Below are positions 28,901-40,900 of a stretch of 64,000 bases of DNA, piece by piece. The stretch's first letter is position 1, and every line of letters starts with the position of its first letter. Below the pieces are notes generated by a model, which worked only from the letters and a program-made list of their open reading frames with translations, searched no databases and was not told the origin of the DNA. The DNA is from Leuctra nigra. Its lineage: Eukaryota > Arthropoda > Insecta > Plecoptera > Leuctridae. The translations under genes and the position numbers were made by a program. The stretch lies in the NCBI GenBank assembly GCA_934045905.1, contig OW203762.1:45099411-45163410 (forward strand), in the 5' to 3' direction.

Positions 28901-31900
28901 GCCTTGCGGTCTCTCAGTCACGTTCACGTCTCGGTGTAGGTGGCTGTCCGGCATGTCACGGCCGTGACGGGATCCGTGACACTGGCGTCGTGAGTCACGC
29001 CACAACGAGTCTACCGAGAAACGTGCACAACCCGACGCTACAACTCTTTTGTGCATCGCTCACGCGTGTTCTCCGTATTCGCTCAATAACTTCCAGACAA
29101 TATGTCATTACCAAAGCTTATTTCTTGCCCACAAATATACCTCTTTGCTATCCATTACTAATTCTAGTTATCGTAAATACTTAGATTCATTGTTTATTTT
29201 AAGAGAAAAGTAAGAAGTGTCGCTTCGCATTATTGGGCAAGTAATATTTTACAGATGAAAACTTGCGTGGTTTCATATCAACATAAACTCCTTCTCAGAT
29301 CTAGCATTTTCTGAGAAAAAAAGCGAGAAAGGTTAGCAAAAGGCGATATCAAACTTTTATTCCGGCAACCAGGAAGTTCTGTAAGTGTGATTTAGTTGTG
29401 AAAAGAACTTTCAATTGCTACTCGTCCTTTCTACTTGGCAACAAACTTGTTATACAGAAAACCAAACATCAGGTAAAAATGTAAAGCATTGTGAACGCAG
29501 CCCAATGACTAATGACAATAGCAACGGCGACTGAAGAGGATCGTGTCAAAGATAGTCATAAAACGCGGTATGATTCTACAAGTCATGTTTCCGTGCTCCC
29601 ATTCCACGGCTAATGAGAGTCAGGAACTGCATCGCAGTTCTCGTCCACGAGTGAATGCAGCTATTACGGGGGGAGGGGGGGGGGGGGGAGGATGCGTGCC
29701 GTGTGGTCATCAGCGAGCGTGGCGTGCTTGCACGGACAAAGTTCCATTATTAATCACTCGTTAGCCATACCGGTGTCACGTGACTACTTACTTTCTACAT
29801 GCGATAAGCGATTAGACAACAGGAAGCCGAATAACGTTTCATAGGTTGGATTACACCGCTGCTAGTTTGTTTACTTGACGATGTGGAGACAATACAATCA
29901 GTAATTGGTTCGAAAACAACCTTTCATGCATTTTAAATCACCAACATTAACCTTTTTCCTGTCCAAACGTGTGCTAATTTTGAGTATTGACATGTTTACT
30001 AGTAAAGGCTTCGTTCCCTGCTGCGTGTACCGACTCCGCATAACACATGAATAATTTACACGGCAGAACGAGAAATCCGCTTGACGAGTAAAATCCGAGT
30101 CGTCAATGCGGCGGGGGAAAGTTACAGGCAGGGCGGGTTGCGGGAGCGCCATGCCTGCAGGGGGATGAAGTTAGCGGGGGAAAGAGTTGCGTCGTGTTTG
30201 TGTTCCCAACTCACGGCTCCCGGGGGGTGGGGGTGGGGGGAGGAGAGACAAACACACAAACAACTGCGCGAGTTGCCAACACAACGACGACAAACTTTTA
30301 TTACCGGGCTATCAACCTGGGACACTCGCATGGTAATGAGCTGCCCCGTCCTGTTCAGCTGTTTCATCAAACTCTCAAGGTCTTCACGCAATAACGCAAT
30401 CGATGCCTATTCTACCGACCGCTATTAGTAAAAAAAAAATACACAGTAGAAGCAACTTTTTGCACGGCGCCGAATTAATAATTGGATTATATGAAAAAGT
30501 GAGTCCACAATAGGAGTTTATAAACACACTTCCGAGAACTCGCCCACGGCGAGAAACAAAACCTGAACATTTCAATCGTGCCCTGTTTATAAATAACAAA
30601 GAGAGAGAACGATGATACCAAGCAGTACAGTTAAATTCCTGCCTAATGGAATCATTTTACGATTCCAATCAGGGGAGATTTTAATTACCCTGCCGGACGG
30701 TCGGTATAAATGATATTTTAATTTGCAACCCCTTCACTCATGCACGCCCCTCGTGGCAGCCATCTTGTACATGGTTTCACTACATTCCAGCAAGCGATGA
30801 ACACGACCATGCTCGTGAAGCATGTCGCTAACTTATGAGCAAGAGCACGTCGTCCCGAGTAATTGCTTGGCTTTGTTCTCTTCGCTTCTCTTCTGTTGTA
30901 TTCTGCCGAGCAAGGGACGCGAGGTTAGTTTCTAATAAGAAAACAAGAGTTGCCCCGAGATTGCATCACGACTGAAAAGCAGTGGCTATTAGGATCGGCA
31001 TTTTACAGACTCCAGACCAATTTGCGTCTTTTCAAAGAAACGAACGTTGCAGAAGTTGGCAGTATCCATCTGTCAAGTAATGTACTTGGACCTTTATTTA
31101 GTACCTAATATTAATATTAATTTTCACATTATAGATGCAATAAACAATATTCAACCTAAGTAAAACTTATGGTAAGTTTTGTCCTGAAGAAGGTTCAAAT
31201 ATATGAATCGAAACTGTTGACATTATAATAAACTACGTACAGAATGAAATATCCCAATAAAAACGATTCTAATATTCAATACTATATCCCTTTATCGTTT
31301 CTTCGCCATTTCAATTCCAGATATTATGGAGGAAAATAATGCAAAGAAACGGAATCAACAATCGGGTACTTGATCGAGTTCGAGTCAACAAAGCATTGTT
31401 TGTTTTCAAACTTCACACCTCTCACGACAAAACTGATAGGCAGAATGTAGTTTCGCTGCATGCAAGTGGACACGTAAAGGGCAACAACTCTGTGTTGTAA
31501 AAGTGTCGGGCATGTGTGGGTGGATGGGTGCAGGGGTCAACAGTCACGGACCTGGCCGGGAGCCAACTGCGTCGGATGGCCTATCAAATATTCACTCGGA
31601 ATATGTGATAAACATCATTACACTGAGTGTTGAATTAGTCGCAGTGTTGACCTAAACTAAGCGAACACGACAGCGACACAAATTGGAGTGGCAACATTAT
31701 GTTGCAGCTCGATAGAGCTTCGGGACTCGGCAATCAACTACGACCCAGACAGAAAAGGGTTATTACAGCAGCTTCAGACGACATGCATGATTTTCGCGCT
31801 ACATTTACGAGGCAATAAACTCTTAGCTTCGTTCATGACTAATTATATCTTACTGTATATTCGGAATGACTGTAATGAGAAAAAGAATTCCGAGTAACAC

Positions 31901-34900
31901 CCATTCCGCAGTTACATGACAATTTGAAGATTAACTGTAAATAATTCTATCTATGGGAGCAAGACATCTGAAATAGAGTGATTACATGAAAGTGGTGCTT
32001 ACCTTTAGCGTTGTGCGTGGAGGCCGCGGGGGCTGCGTTCTGCACGGGAGGCGGGAGCTTGGCCCGCAGCTTGCGGTTCGACGCGGTCCCAGCGGCGCTG
32101 CTGGAGGCGGCGATCACGCGGCCCGCGCGAGTCTGTGGACAACAAGAACGACATGTCATCCCTCTGCTATTAGATTCAGTGAGGGCCCGTGGGACTGGGA
32201 GGGTGAACATCACGGCCGAGTGGAACTGGTTAGGAGGGAGGGTTATTGCAGGAGGGAGGACAGAAGTAAAGCGAGGCGAGAAGACAATCTCAACGAGTTC
32301 TCTAATCCTCGACGAGTCTGGGTAATCGGAAACAATGTACAAGATTGATCGGCGACCTCAATAAAACCTCCTATTCAAGATCCTATATAATGTTGACGAT
32401 GCAGCTTCGCTCCCCCACCCCCGACCATGTCAGAGGGCATTCCCTCATCATGTGACACGAGGTAAAGATTGACACCACCCTCCCCCTCACGTCGACTTTC
32501 ACCACGCTGCTCCCGAGCAAGGAACTCGACAGACGAGATGAAGTGAGTCAATACTGTAATAACCTGTTCCGAACTTCTCCGCTTACACGTGGGGGAAAAA
32601 CTGGAATTTGCCATTTTCGAATTGTAATATAATATGGATTGGTAAACAATCTGCTTGCGGGCGGTATGTCCTGGTCGCGGTCGGCGGATCGAGATGATCG
32701 TGGCGTGATTGATTGGAGAGATCGATTGATCGAGCTCCAGTCGACTCGACAGCCGGGATACAATCTCCTCGGCAGAGATCAGCGTTGCTCGCAGCTCGCA
32801 GGAAAGTAATAATATTGTCCGTGACATTTCTTGTAAAGCTCAGCGCGAAAATTGACTGCTTCAAGTAAAGGAAATTTTCTACTCACAGAAGTGCAACGAT
32901 TGCGAACACTTCTTTCTTATTCACGTGAAAACGGAAACAAGAATTGAACTTCACACTGGTTTTTCTCGTCCCGATTTCTCACATAACATTCCAGGAAAAG
33001 GATCATGACTAGTCAAGAGTGAAAAAAATTTAATTCTGGAGTATATTTTGGAGTAAGTATTTAACAATTTTCAGGCTACCTTACGAGAGTCGCCTCAAAA
33101 GTTATTGACAATTTTCGTGCAATTTAACCTCGTTTGAATATGTCAAATTTATATAAAGAAATTAAAATAAAACAGTATCACCGATTCTTTGACGCGTGTT
33201 ATCTCCATCTACTTGGCTTTTTCACTCGATTATATAGCAGCAACTTTCACACGAATATGAATTCGCATGCAATTCGAAGTTTCACTTATCAACGCGTTAC
33301 CGAGCAATTCTACTGTAAAAGGAAAATATATGACCTTATAATTATATCACAACATTGAGTCAATTTTCTGCAATGTAGATAAAACGATGTTTGTCGGCCC
33401 CCCTCCTGTCTAGCAAGTCATCCCCACCTCCAGTTCAACATGCAATGCTCTCCCCGAGGTTTCCGCCCATCACACCTCGTCAAGGAGTTCGCTCACGTCT
33501 CATCTCGGCCACCCTCTCGTCGCCGTCCTCGCGACGTGGTGCGTGGGCAAGGGGAGGGGGACTAGACGCTGCGATTGATATTCACCGACGTCGCGACGCC
33601 CGCCATGAGCCTCGTATCTCTCAGTCAATCTAGCCGGGAACTGGAGGTAGAGACAAGATCTTGCACCGAGCTCCCAGGTTAGCGGAAATTCCATGGCTTT
33701 GCTCCCACAATTCAGAAACAATCGAGGTAAATACACACATTCTATACAATTATAATTGTAATCCACTGGTGTGATCCAAATTTCATTATCATACATTTTT
33801 CCACGTTTGTAAGTTGAATAAAGACGCTTTTTCCCATGTCCTCCTGCAGCTCTACAGTAATGTTAAACGACGACGAGCCACGCCATCTTCTCGGCCGCCA
33901 ATTCCTCCGCTCCGACCCAGTTGTCCAGTACACCACGCCTGAGGAGATCGCGTCAGACGGCGGGCGAGGGCGCGGCGGGATGACTGGGTGCTGATTGAAC
34001 ATTGTTGTTTATGCTAATGCAGTAACGCGGGACCGCTGCCCACGCAAGCCGCACATAATGCGAGGCAGTGAATGATGCCAACATCAGACGGGGCGGAGTG
34101 CCCGCTCTGTCAGCCTGGCCTTGAAAACATGGCTGGTGGGAATCAAGATCTCATCCTGGCAGGCAAGTCACCTGGACCGAACGGCTCGTTATAGTCTTCC
34201 TTGGAAGTCGTAAACTCTGTTTGCGGAGTTTACTGACCTACACATCCGTTGCAGCCATGCGGAGCGAGCTGCGAGTCACGTGTCATGGGGTGGAAGTGCT
34301 CCTGCACAGGGCTGCATGTGATGTGGTGCTATTGATCCAGCTGCATGGGTGCGAGTGAGACAGCTTGGACTCTGCATGGGTGCGAGCAAGACAGCGTGTG
34401 GACTCTGCATGGGTGCGAGCAAGACAGCGTGTGGACTCTGCATGGGTGCGAGTGAGACAGCGTGTGGACTCTGCATGGGTGCGAGTGAGACAGCGTGTGG
34501 ACTCTGCATGGGTGCGAGCAAGACAGCGTGTGGACTCTGCATGGGTGCGAGCGAGACAGCGCGTGGACTTGAGCAGGCGAGGTCATCGATGCAGATATCG
34601 CTTCTTGGAAGACGACACGCCCGCGGCATGCGACGACACGACATGTGGTGGAGGTTTGTCCAAGATAACACTGATTCGTGTCAACCACTCTGCATGGCAA
34701 GCAGTTCGCGCCATCATTCCAGGTCAACTTGGCGAGGTATTACATTTACATTCATGTGTTGTGTAAAAGGATCCGGTAAACTTTTTCAACTGTGTTCCAG
34801 TGTAAATGTTTCCCCCGGAGACTGCGAACCACCATAAACCACTCAGTTGAAAGTTCGAGACGCGCCGCAGAGACCCTTTGACCTTTGAGTGCTCTGCGAC

Positions 34901-37900
34901 TCGGAGCCGTCTCCCTTCGCACGCCACCTTTGTGTGCCGATCATCTTCAATCATCCGCCGACTGCCTTGCACCAGACTCGAACCTGGGAGTGGAGGTGAC
35001 AACAGATGCGCGGCTATAAATCAGACTGACGTTATGAAAACTCGCGCCTCGGAATCGACGTGATAAACGACCACGGAGCAAGCTATAAACGAACAGGAAA
35101 ATATCACTTGGCGATAAATTATCCTGATTTTAATTTCCAACCGGTCGGCTTCTATAAAACTTGGTCGTTGCATCGTGGAAGCCGGCAGTGAAACAATGGA
35201 CCCAGCTTGTCCACTAACCCAGGTAATAAAATATCAACTCAGAGTGGCATATTTTATGAAATGTAATTGCTGGTCAGCGGCGGCACCGAGATATAAGCCG
35301 AGGATTAGCTGATAGCGCGCAGGGTGTGGCCGGCAGTAGCGGTTGAACGACCATCGCCACTCCAATCCGATACGAACATTCGATTACAGAAAATCAAGTG
35401 CAAATTGCGAACAACTTTCACCGGTATAGATTGAATAATCCACAGAAGCTGTTCAAAGAGAACTGTTCGGTACGGCACATCAATCGACGAGAAGAGAGAG
35501 GGGATGCTGATGTACTCGTTATAAACTTGTGTTTGACTTTTTAATCTTAATGGCAATGCATTACCACGAGTCATCCGTTAAAAGAAAGTTTGAAACTTTT
35601 ATATTACATCGTCCTTCCCCTCGCACTTCCTCCTGCCGAATCGATAACGGGTACGCTCGGTGTCTTGTCCCAAGTGGCTCATTCGACTGCGGCTAACCTT
35701 GTTCCTTGAACTGTTCAACTGAATAATGCAGGGGCGTGTGTGATGGAAGGAAAACTGTACCGGCCAGGTATAGCATGTGCCAGTGAGGTCGGAAGCAGGG
35801 GAGGTCGGAAGCAGGGGAGGGCGGCGTGGGTGGAGGGCACGCTATGGCAATTAAACCACCCAACTTGAGGACGACGAAATCTAATTAATAACAAAGTTCA
35901 ACTCCTGCTCCGCTCTCTTCCTTCCACCCTTCATGCATGAATTACCGTCGCCCGCTCGCTGACCAAATGTGATTCATTACGATTGAGTTAGCAAACTGCT
36001 AATGTCACCAGCGGCGTTCGCTCTGGTCGCTTAATTGCGACACAAGAACTTTCGCTCCAGGTTTCATGGTCTACGTACTAAATGAATTACAACGAAGCAA
36101 GAAGCGAATGGACAAAAGTGTTTGAATCCATCCATCCAGCTCCTCTGAAAACCAGTTATCACATTTACCGTAGGCACCACGGGGGAGGGCGGGAGGGGGT
36201 CTAATTAAAGCCACGGCAATCAAAGTGGTTCCCATCTCGAGCTTGTCGCGTCGAGGAATGGATTGTTTTAGCAGAGCAGCTCCTCGATAATCCCAAGGCT
36301 AACGAACAGCGACGAAGCCAGCAAGAACCATCCACTGGAACAGCAGGCGAGCATTCCAGCCATCGAGAACCTGTTTCAGATATTACACGCAGACAAAAGA
36401 ATGCCAGCATGCGATCTCACACACTGACAAAAAAGGTCAACCTTGAAAAAAAGGAAAACGTAATGATAATTCGAATTCCATTTATTACAAAACCGCAGCC
36501 AAACACTCTTTTATGTCTGGCGGCGACCCTTCAGGTAACCGCAGAAACCCTTTCTCAGTACCTTGATGACGTGTGCTGTGCAGTGCAGACAGACAGACCT
36601 AATAATAATCATGCAAATCCAGCGCATCAGCGGCGTACTTACATTGCCAGTCGTTCAGAGGCGTTCTCGGTTGAACAAACACACACAGCACACGGAGATA
36701 TCGACTCAGCTATAAATACACTCGTTGAGGACACGGCTGTGAGACACAAGCAGACACAAGCAGACACGAGGCGGACTGGGCGACGACTGACTCGATACTC
36801 GCACTCGCGCGTGAGGCGGTGGGGTTGGGCGAGCCGAGCACTGACGCCGGCGGGGGGAGGGCGAACACGATTCACAACATCATCCCTAGTCGTGACCTTG
36901 CAGCGTCTTCACTACTTCATCTATGTGTAAGATGCGACAAACCAAGGTCAACTTGTACAGACAAGATTAGGTTACTTTCGTTTCAAATCATTGAACAAAC
37001 GAAATGTTGTTTCTTGATGGCATTTTGATCTGATCGTTCTTGCTCCAGATTGAAGCGTTTAGTATTCAAATTCCTATGACCTTGTGTGTAGAATAAAGTT
37101 GATATCGCTTTGTCTTCAGGTAATGGATAGAGGAGGTAGAGGTGTAGAAATCCCAGAGTTATGCGTTGTGTTCGCTGGAATTGCGCCGCATTCCTCAAGT
37201 GGATGCGATTTGAGGTGTGAAATAGATGCAATGCAATCAAATAACTTGGATGAAATGTACGCAGGAATGAATAAGCCACAGACAACGCGGCTCTTGTGAG
37301 AGGGGGGGGGGGGGCAGAGGGGCGGGGGAGTCCGGCGTGCTTGGGTATTGATTGCATTGCCCTGCGGATAGAGGAAAAGGTTGCCATTGAATGCCCCCTG
37401 CACCCCCCCCTCTCCTGGCGCTCCACACTATGAAAGCGCAGCGCTCGACGAGTGGCAAGGGGAGGGGGAGAGAATAATAGAGGCATGTTACTTGAAATGA
37501 ATGATGAATAGCGCTACATCACTCCTCATACCACTCTCTTTTCAATCCGCGTGATTCGTATTGCCAAACAATGGGACGGAAGAGCGCCGGCCAGGAGTGG
37601 GGGAATAGGTGGAGAAAAAGAATCACAATCTGGTCGAGAGAAAAAAACGACAAGGAATGACATACGAACAAAAAGAGTCGAGTGGAGGCGGAATATTTAC
37701 AATAAAACGAGTATCAATGAAAAGGAAAACATTTCGCGTGCCAGCTCTGATGTTATTTAATCCTTCATCTCTGATTAGGCCTACAGGCCGGGGTTCGAGC
37801 CCGACCTTTGACACTCTGCGTGGAACGTGACCACCAGATAGCGACATCGCACACCACAGTGAAACATGAGCCACGTGACAGAATGAATATTCAACAGAGT

Positions 37901-40900
37901 CGGTTTGGGAATACTTTTGTATCAAAGCTCGAAATTCGAAATTACAGATATTTCACTTCCACAAAAATACAACAGCTCTTTGAATATCGTCAGCGTTTAC
38001 CCAATACCCACTAACAGATATTCCGAGAAGAATATAATTGAGAGCAGCGAGATTTTGCATGGCAAATGAATCGGGAGGGGTTGGAGGAATGGTGATAAAA
38101 TGTTGAATGACAGTGTGTTGAATTCTGAAATTTTCAAAAGTATGGTCACAGAAATCATAATCGTGAAACTTGGGGACTCGGCACTGGCAAACTTCTATGT
38201 CGGGGTGGGGGGGGGGGGGGGGATTTGAATAGAATGAATACCATAAAAAGCAAAAATGTGCAGTATAGAAAATCGCGTCAAAATGCAATAAATTCTGGCG
38301 AAATCTGAAATTGGTGTTCGAATAAAAGACATTGAGAAAATTATCCATAATTTTGTTATTCGTCTCGGTGCAATTTTGTGGCATAATAATTAACGCTCAG
38401 ACAGATGTTATAGAATACCAGAAAGATAATTATTATAAATTGTTATGTAGGTATATTGTTACACTGTATTCTTCTCGTGTTTTTAAATAAATTATTATTA
38501 TTATTATTATATTATTATTATTATTATTATATTTTGAAGACAATGTGTTTCATTGTTTGCTGATCTATTTGAACCTACTCTCTGTGTGTTGGGGGGGGGG
38601 GGGGGGGGGGGGAGAGTACTCACCAGCTGCGACTGTTGCTGGGTGAGCACGGCGGATGAGCGAGAGCGGCGAGGTGTGATGCCCACGTTCTCACCGCGCA
38701 TGATCGACTGCACAACTGCAACAAACACTCAGATCAACCATCTCGATCACATGAAGAAGCCTCAACAGTTCGCATCGCAATACAACAGATCACACCGTCT
38801 TAGCCTTCATTGACATTTCATTTATCCTCTAATTTATCCTCAAATTGAATTTCAATTGCCCAATTATTATGACATATTGTAAAGCTAATGGGTAACTGCT
38901 TGTGTACTACATTGTAAGCGTTGTATGACCTTGTGAATGGAAAAATAAAATGAAACTGACCGATAAATTAGATTTTTATTTTGTGAGCTGCCATATTCTG
39001 GAAGAAACTTGAACATATAATGTTGTGCAGAGATGCAATTTCAAACACAATGAGAGATTATTAGAAAAGCTGTGATACAATTGTTTTGCATGCCGCTGAT
39101 TGTCCTGCTAATTCTGCTCATTGTTTCTTCCATAGGGAATTACTAAACATTTCCGTCAATTGGACACAATGAAAAATTAAAACAAGAGTATTTAACCAAA
39201 AGCCCGCGCATTAGCATTACGCATTTAATCACAATATAAAATGAATTAGCCGAATGTTCGCTCGACCTTCGCCGAACAAACCGCATCAGATTGTACGTGC
39301 ATTAGCAATTACACTCTATTGTGTGCAGAACGGCGGGTTTGGACTCCAGGGTTATTATAGATGTGGACGTGTAAGTTTGAAAAGTAATACATGTCCAGCG
39401 AGTATGTAGACGTGGAAGGGATAGAATAGAACTATGACGCCGTCTTACCTCCATCGCCGATGAGCCGCATCTGCACGACGCAAGGGTCTTCACTGTGGAG
39501 CTCCAACACTGTGTCATCCGTCACAGTCAAGTCCTGCAACACAAACACAATTCCAGTCAACTTCTGCAACACAAACACAATTCTAGTCAAGTCCTGCAAC
39601 ACAAACACAATTCCAGTCAACTTCTGCAACACAAACACAATTCCAGTCAACTTCTGCAACACAAACACAATTCTAGTCAAGTCCTGCAACACAAACACAA
39701 TTCCAGTCAACTTCTGCAACACAAACACAATTCCAGTCAACTTCTGCAACACAAACACAAATTCCAGTCAAGTCCTGCAACACAAACACAATTCCAGTCA
39801 ACTTCTGCAACACAAACACAAATTCCAGTCAAGTCCTGCAACACAAACACAATTCCAGTCAAGTCCTGCAAGCGGGAAGGGCTCGGATGTCAAAGTGTTT
39901 ACAGTGTCCACTTGGAAATATACTCGGTAGTCGGCGCCTCCCGACACTACGCGAGCTCCAAATAGTGTCTGGTATTTATTAATGGATTTAGAACCAAAAC
40001 TGAAGTTCTAAAGGGGCTGATCGCCAGCCACCCACCCCGCCCCTGAATACAGCCATTGCCAAGTTCTGGAAGACCACATCACATAAATTTGGAGTTCGTT
40101 TTCGCTTTCTTGACAATCTGAAATAAGTTGAAAGGGGCGTTTCAAAATTACCATTTCGTGGCAATGGTTTAGTTTTGCTAGCAAGGAGACAAAGAGTGGC
40201 GGCAACACACTGCGAGCAAGAGAGCAAGAAGAGAGCGCACACACGGCATGGAAAACTTCATTAGCGACCAGCGGGTTTCCAGTTCCACAAAACTGTTTCA
40301 GATTTCATTAAAACAAGGAATGTGTGTAAACGTTTTGATGCAGGAACATCGGTTTGTTGGAAAACTACGTTCACGAACCAGGATTATGAACGTGTTAGAT
40401 GAAGTAATTGAATCGAGTGGGTCAGCTCATCTCCAATAACTTATCAACTGTTCCCAAAGTTCGCCAGGTATCTCCTCCGAGCTGACTTCATCAAGATATT
40501 ATCCAAGTTTCCGCGCTCAATAGACGCTTGTTTCCAGCAGTTGGGTGGAAGCCACGAAGTTTGTTGTTAAAACTCGTTACTTCTCTCTCGCTTGCTCTCG
40601 ACTCCATGTTTTTGTTCGTCTTCGTCGTCGTCCTCGTCGCAAAGTTTCTCATCTCATCTCCCCCCCCCCCCCCCCCCCCCCCCTCCTTCCCCCGCGAAGA
40701 GTTGGTTTACTTGGCAACACTCGGCAATAACGTGTCTCGACCAAGAGTCGAACAACTTCAGGAAGTCACTCGTCGCCGATGTGCGGGAGAAAAAATAAAT
40801 ACGATAGTGAATAGCTGCGCGGGTGGCGGATGGGGGGGGGGGGAGAAAGTCAATGCGGCGGAATGGGAAAGTAGTCGAAGATGCCAAGATGACAATTCCG

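Larger units (their letters stand above)
6982..32002 (-). other. 25-kb intron between exons F and G, regulatory-looking, no assigned exon
   Basis: No part of this 25,021-bp stretch matches KDM3 coding sequence. It is fairly CpG-rich, with many homeobox-like TAATTA cores. It holds four perfect GTCACGTGAC sites (9260, 17267, 28436, 29775) and several near copies. It also holds seven TGACGTCA sites, one X-box-like palindrome at 8812 and a 15-bp hairpin at 14853. Two GC-rich minisatellites (18.7 and 19.8 kb) and four G/C homopolymers lie here. Exon-like spots without assignment are at 11216, 11527 and 27115-27256 (minus) and at 19729-19790 and 24261-24365 (plus). The remainder, inspected in both strands, shows only short unsupported open frames. 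Confidence 0.7.
32133..38623 (-). other. Intron between exons E and F (6,491 bp)
   Basis: It holds a 33-bp minisatellite (34.34-34.57 kb), three G runs and an (ATT)n stretch near its 5' end. It also holds a TATA/initiator/ATG arrangement on the plus strand at 35.15 kb, and an exon-like donor on the minus strand at 36643 in a CpG-rich segment. Nothing else was recognised. Confidence 0.7.

Noticed and set aside
34276..34837. Repeated-motif proteins of 130-160 codons on both strands
   Set aside because: A 33-bp minisatellite is in frame by arithmetic. Both strands are equally open and no start or splice signal supports them.
39432..39965. Open frames with ten-residue repeats (QHKHNSSQLL; CNTNTIPVNF)
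   Set aside because: These are plus-strand readings of the acceptor minisatellite. Only the minus-strand reading next to exon D could matter, through splicing.
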